Shown here: positions 18,033 through 24,923 of the stretch, piece by piece
Position numbering within the stretch: the first letter of the stretch is position 1
How the letters are laid out: every line of letters begins with the position of its first letter
DNA from: Tagaea sp965279565
Lineage (GTDB): Bacteria > Pseudomonadota > Alphaproteobacteria > CACIAM-22H2
Direction: 5' to 3'
Assembly (NCBI GenBank): GCA_965279565.1
Contig: OZ257249.1
Span: 2,356,001 to 2,420,000, forward strand
Length of the DNA stretch: 64,000 bases
The notes under the pieces: generated by a model
Databases searched by the model: none
The model's input: only the letters and a program-made list of their open reading frames with translations
What the model was told of the DNA's origin: nothing
Translations under genes and position numbers: made by a program

Positions 18033-18517
18033 GCGGCTGGTTCGAGCGCGCCGTCGAGATCGTCCTCGCCAAGGAAGGCGTGCTGTCTGACGACGCGCGC
18101 GACAATGGCGGTCTGACGAAATACGGAATCTCGACGAAGGCCTACCCGGCAGTGGACATCCGGTCCCTGACGAAACTGCAGGCCGTCGACATCTACCGGC
18201 GCGATTACTGGCTGCCGGTGCGCGGCGACGATCTTGCCTGGGCGTTCGCGCTCCCGCTGTTCGACTGCGCCGTCAATCAGGGCGTGGGGGCGGCGATCCA
18301 TCTCTTCCAGGCGGCCCTGCAGGTCAAGGTCGACGGCGACTTCGGTCCCGCGACGCTGAAGGCCGCGCAGGCTGCGCAGGCCGCTCCCGACGAGACGCTC
18401 GCCCGATTCATGGCCGCGCGGATCCAGCGCTATGCCGCGCACGAGGACTGGCACGACTTCGGCGGCGGATGGGCGCGCCGGTGCTTCCTGATCACGTTGA
18501 CCGCGAAGGGACCCTGA
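18029..18517 (+). CDS. Endolysin, glycoside hydrolase family 108
   Basis: A 162-residue muramidase that should cut peptidoglycan at the end of infection. The N-terminus carries the GH108 signature: a catalytic Glu16 in K-E-G, then D-N-G-G-L-T-K-Y-G-I-S, with a later D-C-A-V-N-Q-G motif in the helical domain. The C-terminal half has a peptidoglycan-binding-like pattern, V-D-G-D-F-G-P-A-T-L. There is no signal peptide, so release needs a holin, supplied by neighbours. A GTG start overlapping the preceding stop was chosen. Confidence 0.88.
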   Translation: MSGWFERAVEIVLAKEGVLSDDARDNGGLTKYGISTKAYPAVDIRSLTKLQAVDIYRRDYWLPVRGDDLAWAFALPLFDCAVNQGVGAAIHLFQAALQVKVDGDFGPATLKAAQAAQAAPDETLARFMAARIQRYAAHEDWHDFGGGWARRCFLITLTAKGP

Positions 18518-18519
18518 CC

Positions 18520-19131
18520 ATGTTGGCACTTGCTCCGATCTTGCTGCAGGCCGCTCCGTTCCTCGCCAACCTGTTCTTCGGCGACAAGACGGGTGCGGTC
18601 GTATCCAAAGCCGCCGAGATCGCCGGCAGCATTCTGGGTGCAGACCCGAACAGCCCGGACGCCATGAAGGCGGCGCTCGCCAAGGCCGATCCGGCCAAGA
18701 TGATCGAGTTGCAGGCCGCCCTCTCGAAGTTCGCGCACGAAGAGACGATGGCGCGGATCGCGGCCGAGGATGCCGAAAAGCAGCGTCGGCACGAAGAGGT
18801 GCTCGCACTCGTGGCCGACGTCGGCAATGCACGTGCGCGCGACACGAAGCTGCGCGAGGCCGGTCACGCCAACAGCCGGGCCAACTGGATGATCGCCGGC
18901 GACGTCGTCGGCCTGATCGCGTGCCTGGCTGCGATGGCATACCTCGCGCAGACCGGCCAGAAGTACCCGGAGATCGTTTGGGTGACGCTGAGCGGCTTTG
19001 CCACGACGTTCGGGCTGTGCCTGCGCGATGCCCACAATTTCGAATTCGGCTCGTCGGCCGGCTCGCGGGAGAAGACGACACTGCTTGCCGCTGCACCGGC
19101 CATCGAAGCGGTCGCAGGGCGGCCAAGGTAG
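18520..19131 (+). CDS. Holin-like protein of the 3TM gene-transfer-agent type
   Basis: A 203-residue protein 2 bases after the endolysin. A hydrophobic N-terminal stretch (about residues 1-20) is followed by an Ala/Glu/Lys helix (about 40-110) with R-R-H-E-E-V-L-A-L-V and then two membrane spans (about 122-142 and 148-168). This layout and the N-A-R-A-R-D-T-K-L-R-E motif resemble the 3TM holins seen beside GH108 lysins in alphaproteobacterial phages and gene transfer agents. It likely makes the membrane holes that free the endolysin. Confidence 0.68.
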   Translation: MLALAPILLQAAPFLANLFFGDKTGAVVSKAAEIAGSILGADPNSPDAMKAALAKADPAKMIELQAALSKFAHEETMARIAAEDAEKQRRHEEVLALVADVGNARARDTKLREAGHANSRANWMIAGDVVGLIACLAAMAYLAQTGQKYPEIVWVTLSGFATTFGLCLRDAHNFEFGSSAGSREKTTLLAAAPAIEAVAGRPR

Positions 19132-19184
19132 GCGCCAGCGCCGCTTCGTCGACGAGACCCCGCAACTCAAAACAGGAGCGACCG

Positions 19185-19646
19185 ATGCACGATCCCTACG
19201 CCGACGCGCTGTTCTTCGCTCGCCTGATGGTCGCGATCCTCGCGGCGTTCGCCTTTGTCGTCGTCTGCTATGCGTCGTCGCCGCGCGTGCGGCTCGGCGC
19301 CGTGGCCGTGATGCTGGCGGCCCTGCTGTTCGTCGCGAGCGCGCTTGCGGCCCCGCCGCCGGGCGCGAACGGTCAGTTCAAAGACTGGTTCGAAGGCCTG
19401 AAGGACAGCAACGGCCGGGGCTGCTGCGATCTCTCCGACTGCCGCATGGTCCGCGTGCGCTACACGCGCAAGGGCTACGAGGCGCTGATCACGCCCGAGA
19501 CGCACGACATCGCCGCACCGACATGGATCGAGATCCCGGACGAGAAGGTCATCACGCCCGAGACCGGCAACCCGACCGGCTCGGCGGTGGTCTGCTGGCT
19601 GCCGAACAACGGCGTCCAGTGCTTCGTGCGGCCGCCGGAGATCTGA
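19185..19646 (+). CDS. Exported or membrane-anchored small protein with conserved cysteines
   Basis: A 153-residue protein with two hydrophobic segments (about residues 8-28 and 35-55; the second ends A-L-A-A-P and may be a signal cleavage region). The mature part contains G-R-G-C-C-D-L-S-D-C near residues 82-91 and later C-W-L-P-N-N-G-V-Q-C-F-V-R-P-P-E near the end. This cysteine arrangement appears in uncharacterised periplasmic proteins of alphaproteobacteria, including phage-borne ones. It is the last sizeable gene of the late operon. Function unknown. Confidence 0.7.
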   Translation: MHDPYADALFFARLMVAILAAFAFVVVCYASSPRVRLGAVAVMLAALLFVASALAAPPPGANGQFKDWFEGLKDSNGRGCCDLSDCRMVRVRYTRKGYEALITPETHDIAAPTWIEIPDEKVITPETGNPTGSAVVCWLPNNGVQCFVRPPEI

Positions 19647-19700
19647 CGAGAGGGGCCGCCGGCGGCCCTCGATGCCGGCATTGGAAGATGGAGGTGCAGC

Positions 19701-19751
19701 ATGACCCGCTTCAACAGACACACGATGAAGGCCGCAACGAAGAAGAAGTAA
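19701..19751 (+). CDS. Micro-ORF of 16 basic residues before the terminator
   Basis: ATG at 19701 with a GGAGG ribosome site at about 19690-19694 (spacing 6) opens a 16-codon frame ending A-T-K-K-K and then TAA. It lies between the last sizeable late gene and the terminator. The good ribosome site is the only support; it could be chance. A short basic peptide could act as a leader or RNA-binding peptide, but no function is assigned. Confidence 0.3.
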   Translation: MTRFNRHTMKAATKKK

Positions 19752-19774
19752 GCGGTTTTCGCTCAGTGCATTTG

Positions 19775-19807
19775 GGCCCGCCCTGGGAAACCGGGGCGGG
19801 CCTTTTT
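19775..19807 (+). terminator. Rho-independent terminator of the late phage operon
   Basis: A 9-bp GC stem (19775-19783 with 19794-19802), a 10-base loop and five T residues (19803-19807) form a standard terminator 24 bases after the micro-ORF. It separates rightward late transcription from the leftward cargo genes. Confidence 0.85.
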
Positions 19808-19910
19808 GCGTTTCATGGGGCGGCCGTGTAGATATCCAAGGCCCCGGCGGGAGGATCGGTCCCGCCATATGCGCGGCCCGACTGTCGACCGTCGCGCGGG
19901 GTATCCTTGA

Positions 19911-20162
19911 TCACCCGACCGGGAAGGGTTGGCTTCCGATTCTGCTGTCGACGTGGCTTGGCCGCTGGAGATGCGCGCCGCGGCCACCGCAGCGCGTGCA
20001 CCGCGCCGCCTGGCGCAGCCGGTCGGATGTCGTCGAGCGGCCCCAGCGGATCACGTAGGGGGCGAGGGCAACCGGCGTGTGGTGACTGCAGCCCGTTTGG
20101 CGGCAAACGACCCACCACCAGCCCGACTCGCGTTGCAGCTCTGCAAGCGTCGGGACCGTCAC
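19911..20162 (-). CDS. Small Cys-rich (zinc-ribbon-like) hypothetical protein
   Basis: An 83-residue protein translated from a GTG that overlaps the thermonuclease stop (GTGA at 20159-20162). It contains C-R-Q-T-G-C and later C-T-R-C-G, two Cys pairs suited to bind zinc, and a W-G-R-S-T-T-S-D-R-L-R motif between them, then S-R-I-G-S-Q-P-F-P at the end. I recognise this pattern from uncharacterised proteins common in rhizobial genomes and prophages. A longer GTG start at 20192 is possible. Function unknown; DNA binding is only a guess from the metal motif. Confidence 0.6.
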   Translation of the reverse strand: MTVPTLAELQRESGWWWVVCRQTGCSHHTPVALAPYVIRWGRSTTSDRLRQAARCTRCGGRGAHLQRPSHVDSRIGSQPFPVG

Positions 20163-20563
20163 GGGCACCACGGCCGCCGGCGGCCGTCCCACGGGCGTGC
20201 AAGGCCCGCCGCGACCAGGCCGTCGCCGACATCGGCACCGTCGACAAGCACCCAGGCGAGCGTGCGCCCGTAACGATCGCGCGGGCGCTTTGGATCCGGC
20301 CGGATCTCGACGCGGCCGCCGGCGATCGCCGCGGCAGTGAACACCCGGGCCCGCTCGGCGAGTTCGGCCTCGATCGCGCAGCGCGCTCCTGACCCGCGCT
20401 CCGGCGTGTCGACATTGAGTATCCGTACGCGCTCGCGGCCGCAGACGATCGTGTCGCCGTCGATCGCCTCACAGGCGAGGCCAGGTGCCGCCGGCGCCAT
20501 GGCAGGCGCGCAGCCACCGAGCATGCCGGCGCACAGAAGTAGGACGAGAACGCGCGAGAACAT
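20159..20563 (-). CDS. Thermonuclease-family (SNase-like) lipoprotein
   Basis: A 134-residue secreted nuclease-like protein. The start at 20563 gives a lipoprotein signal: hydrophobic V-L-V-L-L-L and lipobox L-G-G-C with Cys18 as lipidation site. The longer frame upstream reads as non-coding. The mature part shows the SNase signature: D-G-D-T-I, V-R-I-L-N-V-D-T-P-E and Y-G-R-T-L-A, which hold the catalytic Arg/Glu/Arg. It likely sits in the envelope and degrades nucleic acid. Its strand is opposite to the late genes and it lies beside the attachment site, so it is probably cargo (a moron). It forms an operon with the next small gene. Confidence 0.82.
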   Translation of the reverse strand: MFSRVLVLLLCAGMLGGCAPAMAPAAPGLACEAIDGDTIVCGRERVRILNVDTPERGSGARCAIEAELAERARVFTAAAIAGGRVEIRPDPKRPRDRYGRTLAWVLVDGADVGDGLVAAGLARPWDGRRRPWCP

Positions 20564-20690
20564 TCCGGGATTGTAGGGCAGGATGCGGTGGGACTGGCGG
20601 TGGGAGATCGTTGCCAATTGGGGCTCGTTTCGGCCTACTGTTGCCAAGGCGAGCTGTTCAGAATCAACGGGCTATCAGACGAGCATAGAC

Positions 20691-20735
20691 TTCGGGAGCT
20701 AGGGGCCGGAGGTTCGAATCCTCTCGCTCCGACCA
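20691..20735 (+). repeat. 3' half of tRNA-Pro(CGG): prophage attachment-site remnant (attR)
   Basis: The segment matches the 3' part of a bacterial tRNA-Pro: anticodon loop TTCGGGA (anticodon CGG), T-stem GGAGG/CCTCT around TTCGAAT (20708-20724), acceptor strand CGCTCCG, discriminator A and CCA (20733-20735). G72 followed by A73 is typical of tRNA-Pro. The bases 5' of the anticodon loop do not pair with the 3' anticodon arm, so it is not an intact tRNA. Phages that integrate into tRNA 3' ends leave such a copy at the far end. The complete tRNA should be at the left end. Confidence 0.88.
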
Positions 20736-20944
20736 AACTTTCAATGACTTAGGCACCGTACTGACGGTGTCAATTTTGGATTTTCTGCCATCGACCAAGG
20801 GACTGCTAGTCCCGTGATCATGCCTACAGCGCTGTTGATCCTATGGACGACAACTGCTCTGACATTGGCTTATGCTGACTCGAAAAGCGATACCTCGCAT
20901 GATGGCGAGGTATGGGTAAGCAAATGATTACGTGACCCAGCGCA
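20736..20944. other. Intergenic region just outside the prophage, no gene seen
   Basis: No credible gene is present. It contains a 9-bp inverted repeat at 20890-20913 (arms 20890-20898 and 20905-20913, 6-base loop) without a T-run, which may be a structural terminator for the leftward gene. Confidence 0.5.
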
Positions 20945-20976
20945 GTGTGGAATCCGGAACGCTCCGGATTTCACAC
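20945..20976 (-). terminator. Long hairpin downstream of the leftward binding-protein gene
   Basis: Arms 20945-20958 and 20963-20976 pair over 14 bp with one G-T wobble and a 4-base loop. It lies 8 bases beyond the stop of the leftward substrate-binding protein. There is no T-run on the minus strand, so it may stop transcription weakly or protect the 3' end. Confidence 0.55.
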
Positions 20977-20983
20977 CAGCGGG

Positions 20984-22189
20984 CTACGGCTTAACGAGCG
21001 CGCACTTCGATTCCGAAAGCGGCCACACCGTTTCCTCCGGACTGATCTTGCGGACGATATCGAAATAGTCCCACGGTCCTTTCGAGTCCTCCGGCTTCTT
21101 CACCTTGGCAAGATACATGTCGCGCATCACGTGCCCGTCGGCACGGATCGAAGCGTCCTTCGTGAAGGCATCGTTGATCGGCATGCCGCGCATGGCCGCG
21201 GCGACTTTGTCGGCATCATCGGTACCTGCCGTCCGGACGGCCTTGAGATAATGCAGGACGGAACCGTAGACGCCGGCATGGATCATGGAGGGCATCGAAC
21301 CGACGCGTTCCATGAACTGTCTGGACCACACCCGGGAGGGTTCATCGAGATTCCAGTAGGACGCAGTCGTCAGATAGGTTCCCTGCGTGGCCTTCAGGCC
21401 GAGGCTATGGACGTCCTGGAGGAAGAAGAGCAGCGCGGCGAGGTTCTGGCCACGCTCGACAAGGCCGAATTCGCCGGCCTGCTTGATGGCGTTGATCGTA
21501 TCGCCGCCGGCGTTCGCGATGCCCACGACTTTCGCGCCGGAAGCCTGCGCCTGGATCAGGAACGACGAGAAATCCATCGCGTTCAACGGATGCCGCACCG
21601 CGCCGACGACCTTCCCACCGGTTGCCTGGATGACGTCCGTCGCATCCTTCTGCAACTGATGGCCGAAGGCGTAGTCCGATGCGATGATGAACCACGAAGC
21701 GCCACCCGCCTTGGTGACAGCGGATGCCGTACCGTGCGAAACCCCGTAGGTATCGAACGTCCAGTGGAACCCATAGGGCGAGCATTGTTCGTTCGTGAGC
21801 GCGGTCGTGCCGGCGCCCGAATACATCACGATCTTCTTCTTCTCTCGGGCGATCGACTGGATGGCGAGCGCCACCGCCGAGTTCGGGACATCGACGACGG
21901 CGTCGACATTCTCGACATCGAACCACCGCCGGACGATTGCGGCCCCCACGTCCGCCTTGTGCTGGTGGTCGGCGAAGACGATCTGGATGGGCTTGCCGAG
22001 TGCGTTCGCGCCGAACTCCTTGACCGCGAGTTCCGCGGCCGCGACAGATCCCTTGCCGGTGATGTCGGCCGTCACACCGTTCATGTCGGTGAGGACGCCG
22101 ATCTTGATGACGTCGCCGCTAACCTGTGCGACGGCGCCGGTTCCCAACGCAAGTGTCAGCGCGATGCCCGCGATGATGTGCTTTGCCAT
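20984..22189 (-). CDS. ABC transporter substrate-binding protein, LivK (branched-chain amino acid) type
   Basis: A 401-residue periplasmic protein with a signal peptide (residues 1-21, ending A-V-A-Q). It opens with I-K-I-G-V-L-T-D-M-N-G and has the type-1 periplasmic-binding fold (V-F-A-D-H-Q-H-K-A-D-V, Y-S-G-A-G-T-T-A-L-T). Such proteins bind amino acids, short amides, or aromatic and dicarboxylic acids. No membrane or ATPase subunits lie nearby, so it is an orphan that likely works with a distant Liv permease. It follows the hydrolase gene after a 41-base gap, in the same direction, so the two may be co-transcribed and the hydrolase may act on the imported ligand. Confidence 0.88.
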   Translation of the reverse strand: MAKHIIAGIALTLALGTGAVAQVSGDVIKIGVLTDMNGVTADITGKGSVAAAELAVKEFGANALGKPIQIVFADHQHKADVGAAIVRRWFDVENVDAVVDVPNSAVALAIQSIAREKKKIVMYSGAGTTALTNEQCSPYGFHWTFDTYGVSHGTASAVTKAGGASWFIIASDYAFGHQLQKDATDVIQATGGKVVGAVRHPLNAMDFSSFLIQAQASGAKVVGIANAGGDTINAIKQAGEFGLVERGQNLAALLFFLQDVHSLGLKATQGTYLTTASYWNLDEPSRVWSRQFMERVGSMPSMIHAGVYGSVLHYLKAVRTAGTDDADKVAAAMRGMPINDAFTKDASIRADGHVMRDMYLAKVKKPEDSKGPWDYFDIVRKISPEETVWPLSESKCALVKP

Positions 22190-22230
22190 GTAGTCCTCCC
22201 TTTGGCGTCGGGTGTATCCCCGACATGCAG

Positions 22231-23178
22231 TCAGAACCCTTTCGCGTCGAGCCAGCCGATCAGCAGCTCCGCGATCTCGTCGCTGTTGTTCTCGATCATC
22301 GGCATGTGGCCGTTTCCGACGATCCCGATGTCGGGAAGCCAGATGAACTCCGCGCCCACATAGCGCGCGGTCGCCTCGTCCAGTTCGCGCGGGTGCCGGG
22401 GATCATGTTCGCCGGTGACGACGAGCTTCGGGATGGCGCCAAGGGATCCCGGATCACGGATCGCAAGCCCGCGCCCGCCGATATTGAAGCGTTCGTTGAA
22501 GAGGCGCGCACTCTCGGGAACGATCGAATGCAGATATGCGGGAAACGCTTCGGCCGGAAAGCGTGGCGCATTGGCCCAGAAGTTCCTTGCGAACCGCTCA
22601 TCCACGCGGACCGGCCTGTCCTCCGGCATGTAGACCGGGCAGCCGAAGCGCGGATCGTCGTGCAGCTTCGCGACCGCCGCAGGGTCGTCCGGAAGGACAG
22701 GTAGCACATTGGCCGGAGCGCCCGGCGCGATCCCGATGATGGCTAGAACGGCGTGGGGGGAATTCTCCGCGATCCACCAGGCCATCGGACCGCTTGCGGA
22801 GTGGACGAGCAGGATCGCGGGACCGATTTCCTCGATCAGCGTCCGGATGCTGTCCGCGATCTCGCGCGTCGAAAGCGTCGGAAGGTCGTCGCATGCCGGC
22901 GAGCGTCCGTGGCCCGGCCAGTCGACGACATAGGCATCGTGGCCCGCCTCGGCAAATCGCTCCGCCCAGCCGCGCTTTCCGTCGGGTGTCGCCAGATAGC
23001 ACATGCCGGTGTGGCAACCGCCATGAACGAGGACGATGGGCGCTCGAACGACAGTCGTTTCCGGTGCGGCGACCCGGTCGACATGGATCGGGCGTTCCGG
23101 CGTGCCGGAAAAGAAGCCGCGAACGGTCGGACCGTCAGTCCGAACCTGACGCGCAAGGTCGCGCCTGTGAGGCGTCAT
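22231..23178 (-). CDS. Alpha/beta hydrolase, Esterase 713-like
   Basis: A 315-residue hydrolase. Residues 50-62 hold H-G-G-C-H-T-G (oxyanion hole region), followed by T-P-D-G-K-R-G-W-A-E-R-F and V-V-D-W-P-G-H-G-R-S, a pattern of the Esterase 713-like group. The nucleophile region is V-H-S-A-S-G (125-130), as in that group's H-S-x-S-G rather than the usual G-x-S-x-G. No signal peptide remains after choosing the ATG at 23178; the longer frame runs over the divergent MarR promoter. Substrate unknown, probably an ester or amide. It is divergent from the MarR gene, which likely controls it. Confidence 0.82.
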   Translation of the reverse strand: MTPHRRDLARQVRTDGPTVRGFFSGTPERPIHVDRVAAPETTVVRAPIVLVHGGCHTGMCYLATPDGKRGWAERFAEAGHDAYVVDWPGHGRSPACDDLPTLSTREIADSIRTLIEEIGPAILLVHSASGPMAWWIAENSPHAVLAIIGIAPGAPANVLPVLPDDPAAVAKLHDDPRFGCPVYMPEDRPVRVDERFARNFWANAPRFPAEAFPAYLHSIVPESARLFNERFNIGGRGLAIRDPGSLGAIPKLVVTGEHDPRHPRELDEATARYVGAEFIWLPDIGIVGNGHMPMIENNSDEIAELLIGWLDAKGF

Positions 23179-23284
23179 GCGTGGTTTCCCCCCGAACGGT
23201 GCGGACCGGCACCATCCATTTGCGGGCATGCTAAGACAACGGCTGCAGGGATTCCACGAAAAAGTACAACATGAGACTAATTCG

Positions 23285-23791
23285 ATGACAAACAAGCAGC
23301 AAGCGGACCGCGCCAAGGGGAAATCGGGCCTTCGGGACATCCTGAGCGGCACCGAAATCCCGACGGCGTACAAGATCGGCTACATCCTGAATTTCTACAG
23401 GGAGCCGTCCTTCCGGATGATCGAGACCGAGCTTGGTCTGACGCGCCCGGAGATCGTGATCCTTCTGGCGCTGCATTTCCGGGAAGGGATCACGGCGAGC
23501 GAGTTCTGTGAGTTCTCCGGCCATCTGAAGGCCGGCGTCAGCAGGGCAGTGATCCTGCTGGAACGTAAGCGCTTCGTGAGACGTCAGGCCGATCCGGCAG
23601 ATAATAGGCGCCAGTTGCTGTACCTGACCGATGCCGGCCGCGAGATCTATCGCAGATACATTCCGGGTTTGCGCGCCCGCGAGCAGGCGATGCTGGCTTG
23701 CTTATCGAAGGCGGAGCGCCGCCAGTTCGATCTGCTGCTCGACAAGCTCGCTTCGCACGTTCCGGAATGGGGGAATCTGTCGGAGCTTTGA
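23285..23791 (+). CDS. MarR-family transcriptional regulator
   Basis: A 168-residue regulator with a winged helix: T-R-P-E-I-V-I-L-L-A-L at about 57-67, recognition region H-L-K-A-G-V-S-R-A-V-I-L-L-E-R-K and the wing R-R-Q-A-D-P-A-D-N-R-R-Q-L-L-Y-L-T, which is very characteristic. MarR proteins usually repress adjacent divergent genes and release DNA on binding an aromatic or phenolic ligand. It is divergent to the hydrolase with 106 bases between starts, so it is the likely regulator of hydrolase and binding protein. The ATG at 23285 gives a normal length. Confidence 0.9.
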   Translation: MTNKQQADRAKGKSGLRDILSGTEIPTAYKIGYILNFYREPSFRMIETELGLTRPEIVILLALHFREGITASEFCEFSGHLKAGVSRAVILLERKRFVRRQADPADNRRQLLYLTDAGREIYRRYIPGLRAREQAMLACLSKAERRQFDLLLDKLASHVPEWGNLSEL

Positions 23792-23911
23792 TGCGTCAAT
23801 GACTCCGCTACTGTCAGTCTTCGGTAGTTCTGACGACGGAAAGTGATCGATAGAGGCCAGCCCGGCTAACCGAAGAACGGCGGTCTCCGTGTTATCGAAC
23901 GAGGTTAGAAA

Positions 23912-24826
23912 ATGCTTGTTTCGCGACAGAGGTTGTATCATCGAGGGCCGGAGTTTTCTCGGCTGACCTGGGGTGTTTGGCGAGCGCAAAAGGGTGAGGA
24001 GACGAACTCGCCGGCCAAGTTGGCCGCCTTCATAGACAGATGCGTCGAAATCGGCATCACGACTTTCGATCTAGCAGACATCTACGGCAACTACGGGATC
24101 GAAGGGCTGTTCGGCGCTGCCCTTCGCGAACGTCCGGCCGGGCGCAAGGGAATCGAAATCGTGTCGAAGTTCGGGGTCTGCAACGTCGGCACTGCGCGTC
24201 CGCTCCATCGGGTGAAGCACTATAACGGCAGTCGTTCGCATATCGAGGCCACGGTCGAGACCTCGCTGAAGGCGATCGGCACGGACCACCTCGACTTGCT
24301 TCTCGTGCATCGGCCCGACTTCCTGGCACCGGCCGAGGAAACGGCGCGTGCTCTCGAAGCACTCGTTGCTGCGGGCAAGGTCGGTGCGGTGGGTGTTTCG
24401 AACCACACCCCGCGCCAGCTCTCACTGCTGCAGGCGAAGCTGAAGCTGCCGATCGTGACGAACCAGATCGAACTGTCGATCCTCGTGCGTGCGCCGCTTT
24501 CCGACGGCACGCTGGATCAGGCGCAGGAAGCCGGAGCGTCACCGATGATCTGGTCGCCGCTCGGTGGCGGGCGGCTCTTCGACGAGGCGGACGAGGCGAC
24601 GCGCCCGATCCGCGAGGCGCTGCGCGACGTGGGCGCACGGCACGGAACCGACGATATCGCTGCGGTCGCCGTCGCGTGGCTGCTGTGCCTGCCCAGCCGA
24701 CCGATACCGGTCCTCGGGTCGACGCGCTTCGAACGTATCCGCGCGCTCGCCGCGGCCTGCAGCTTCGATCTCGACCGGCAGGACTGGTATCGGGTCCTTG
24801 CTTCGGCACAAGGCAAGCTGGCCTGA
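23912..24826 (+). CDS. Aldo/keto reductase (YdhF-like)
   Basis: A 304-residue NADPH-dependent oxidoreductase. The catalytic tetrad is visible: Asp and Tyr in F-D-L-A-D-I-Y-G, Lys in I-V-S-K-F-G, and His in L-L-L-V-H-R-P-D. Later G-V-S-N-H-T-P-R-Q-L and V-L-G-S-T-R-F-E-R-I fit the cofactor-binding loops. It probably reduces a small aldehyde or ketone in the cytoplasm. A GAGG ribosome site precedes the ATG. The gene stands alone between the MarR gene and the first LacI-operator promoter, so its link to either system is unclear. Confidence 0.9.
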   Translation: MLVSRQRLYHRGPEFSRLTWGVWRAQKGEETNSPAKLAAFIDRCVEIGITTFDLADIYGNYGIEGLFGAALRERPAGRKGIEIVSKFGVCNVGTARPLHRVKHYNGSRSHIEATVETSLKAIGTDHLDLLLVHRPDFLAPAEETARALEALVAAGKVGAVGVSNHTPRQLSLLQAKLKLPIVTNQIELSILVRAPLSDGTLDQAQEAGASPMIWSPLGGGRLFDEADEATRPIREALRDVGARHGTDDIAAVAVAWLLCLPSRPIPVLGSTRFERIRALAAACSFDLDRQDWYRVLASAQGKLA

Positions 24827-24858
24827 GCCGGCTTTAACGGCCATCACGCGCCGGCCTA

Positions 24859-24899
24859 TTGACCGCGCCATTTCGGCATGTATTATGTAAGCGGTTTCA
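24859..24899 (+). promoter_or_regulatory. Promoter with overlapping LacI-type operator before the SsuABC-like operon
   Basis: A -35 TTGACC (24859-24864), 16-base spacer and -10 TATTAT (24881-24886) are followed directly by the operator-like sequence TGTAAGCGGTTTCA (24886-24899), which would cover the start of transcription. The operator matches the shared motif at 12 of 14 positions. Confidence 0.78.
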
Positions 24900-24923
24900 T
24901 AGTGCCTTTGGGAGGGCGCCTTT

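Larger units (their letters stand above)
1..20735 (+). mobile_element. Right arm of an integrated tailed prophage, ending at a tRNA-Pro attachment remnant
   Basis: Contiguous late phage genes run from terminase through head, tail and lysis functions, nearly all on the + strand with ATGA/GTGA-type overlaps. They are followed by a terminator, two leftward cargo genes and a 3' tRNA-Pro fragment that marks the right junction. The order (gpA-type terminase, gpW, lambda portal, protease-capsid, tail tube, frameshifted chaperone, tape measure) is that of a long non-contractile-tail phage; no sheath gene is seen. Early genes, integrase and the intact tRNA must lie left of the window. The tape measure of 1164 residues suggests a long tail (inference). 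Structural genes appear intact, so the element could be functional. Confidence 0.93.

Noticed and set aside
19907..20392. Plus-strand frame opposite the nuclease and Cys-rich genes
   Set aside because: The minus-strand products carry clear lipobox, SNase and Cys-pair motifs, while this frame has none.
20641..20735. Intact tRNA gene at the prophage end
   Set aside because: Only the 3' half matches; the sequence 5' of the anticodon loop does not pair, so it is a fragment.
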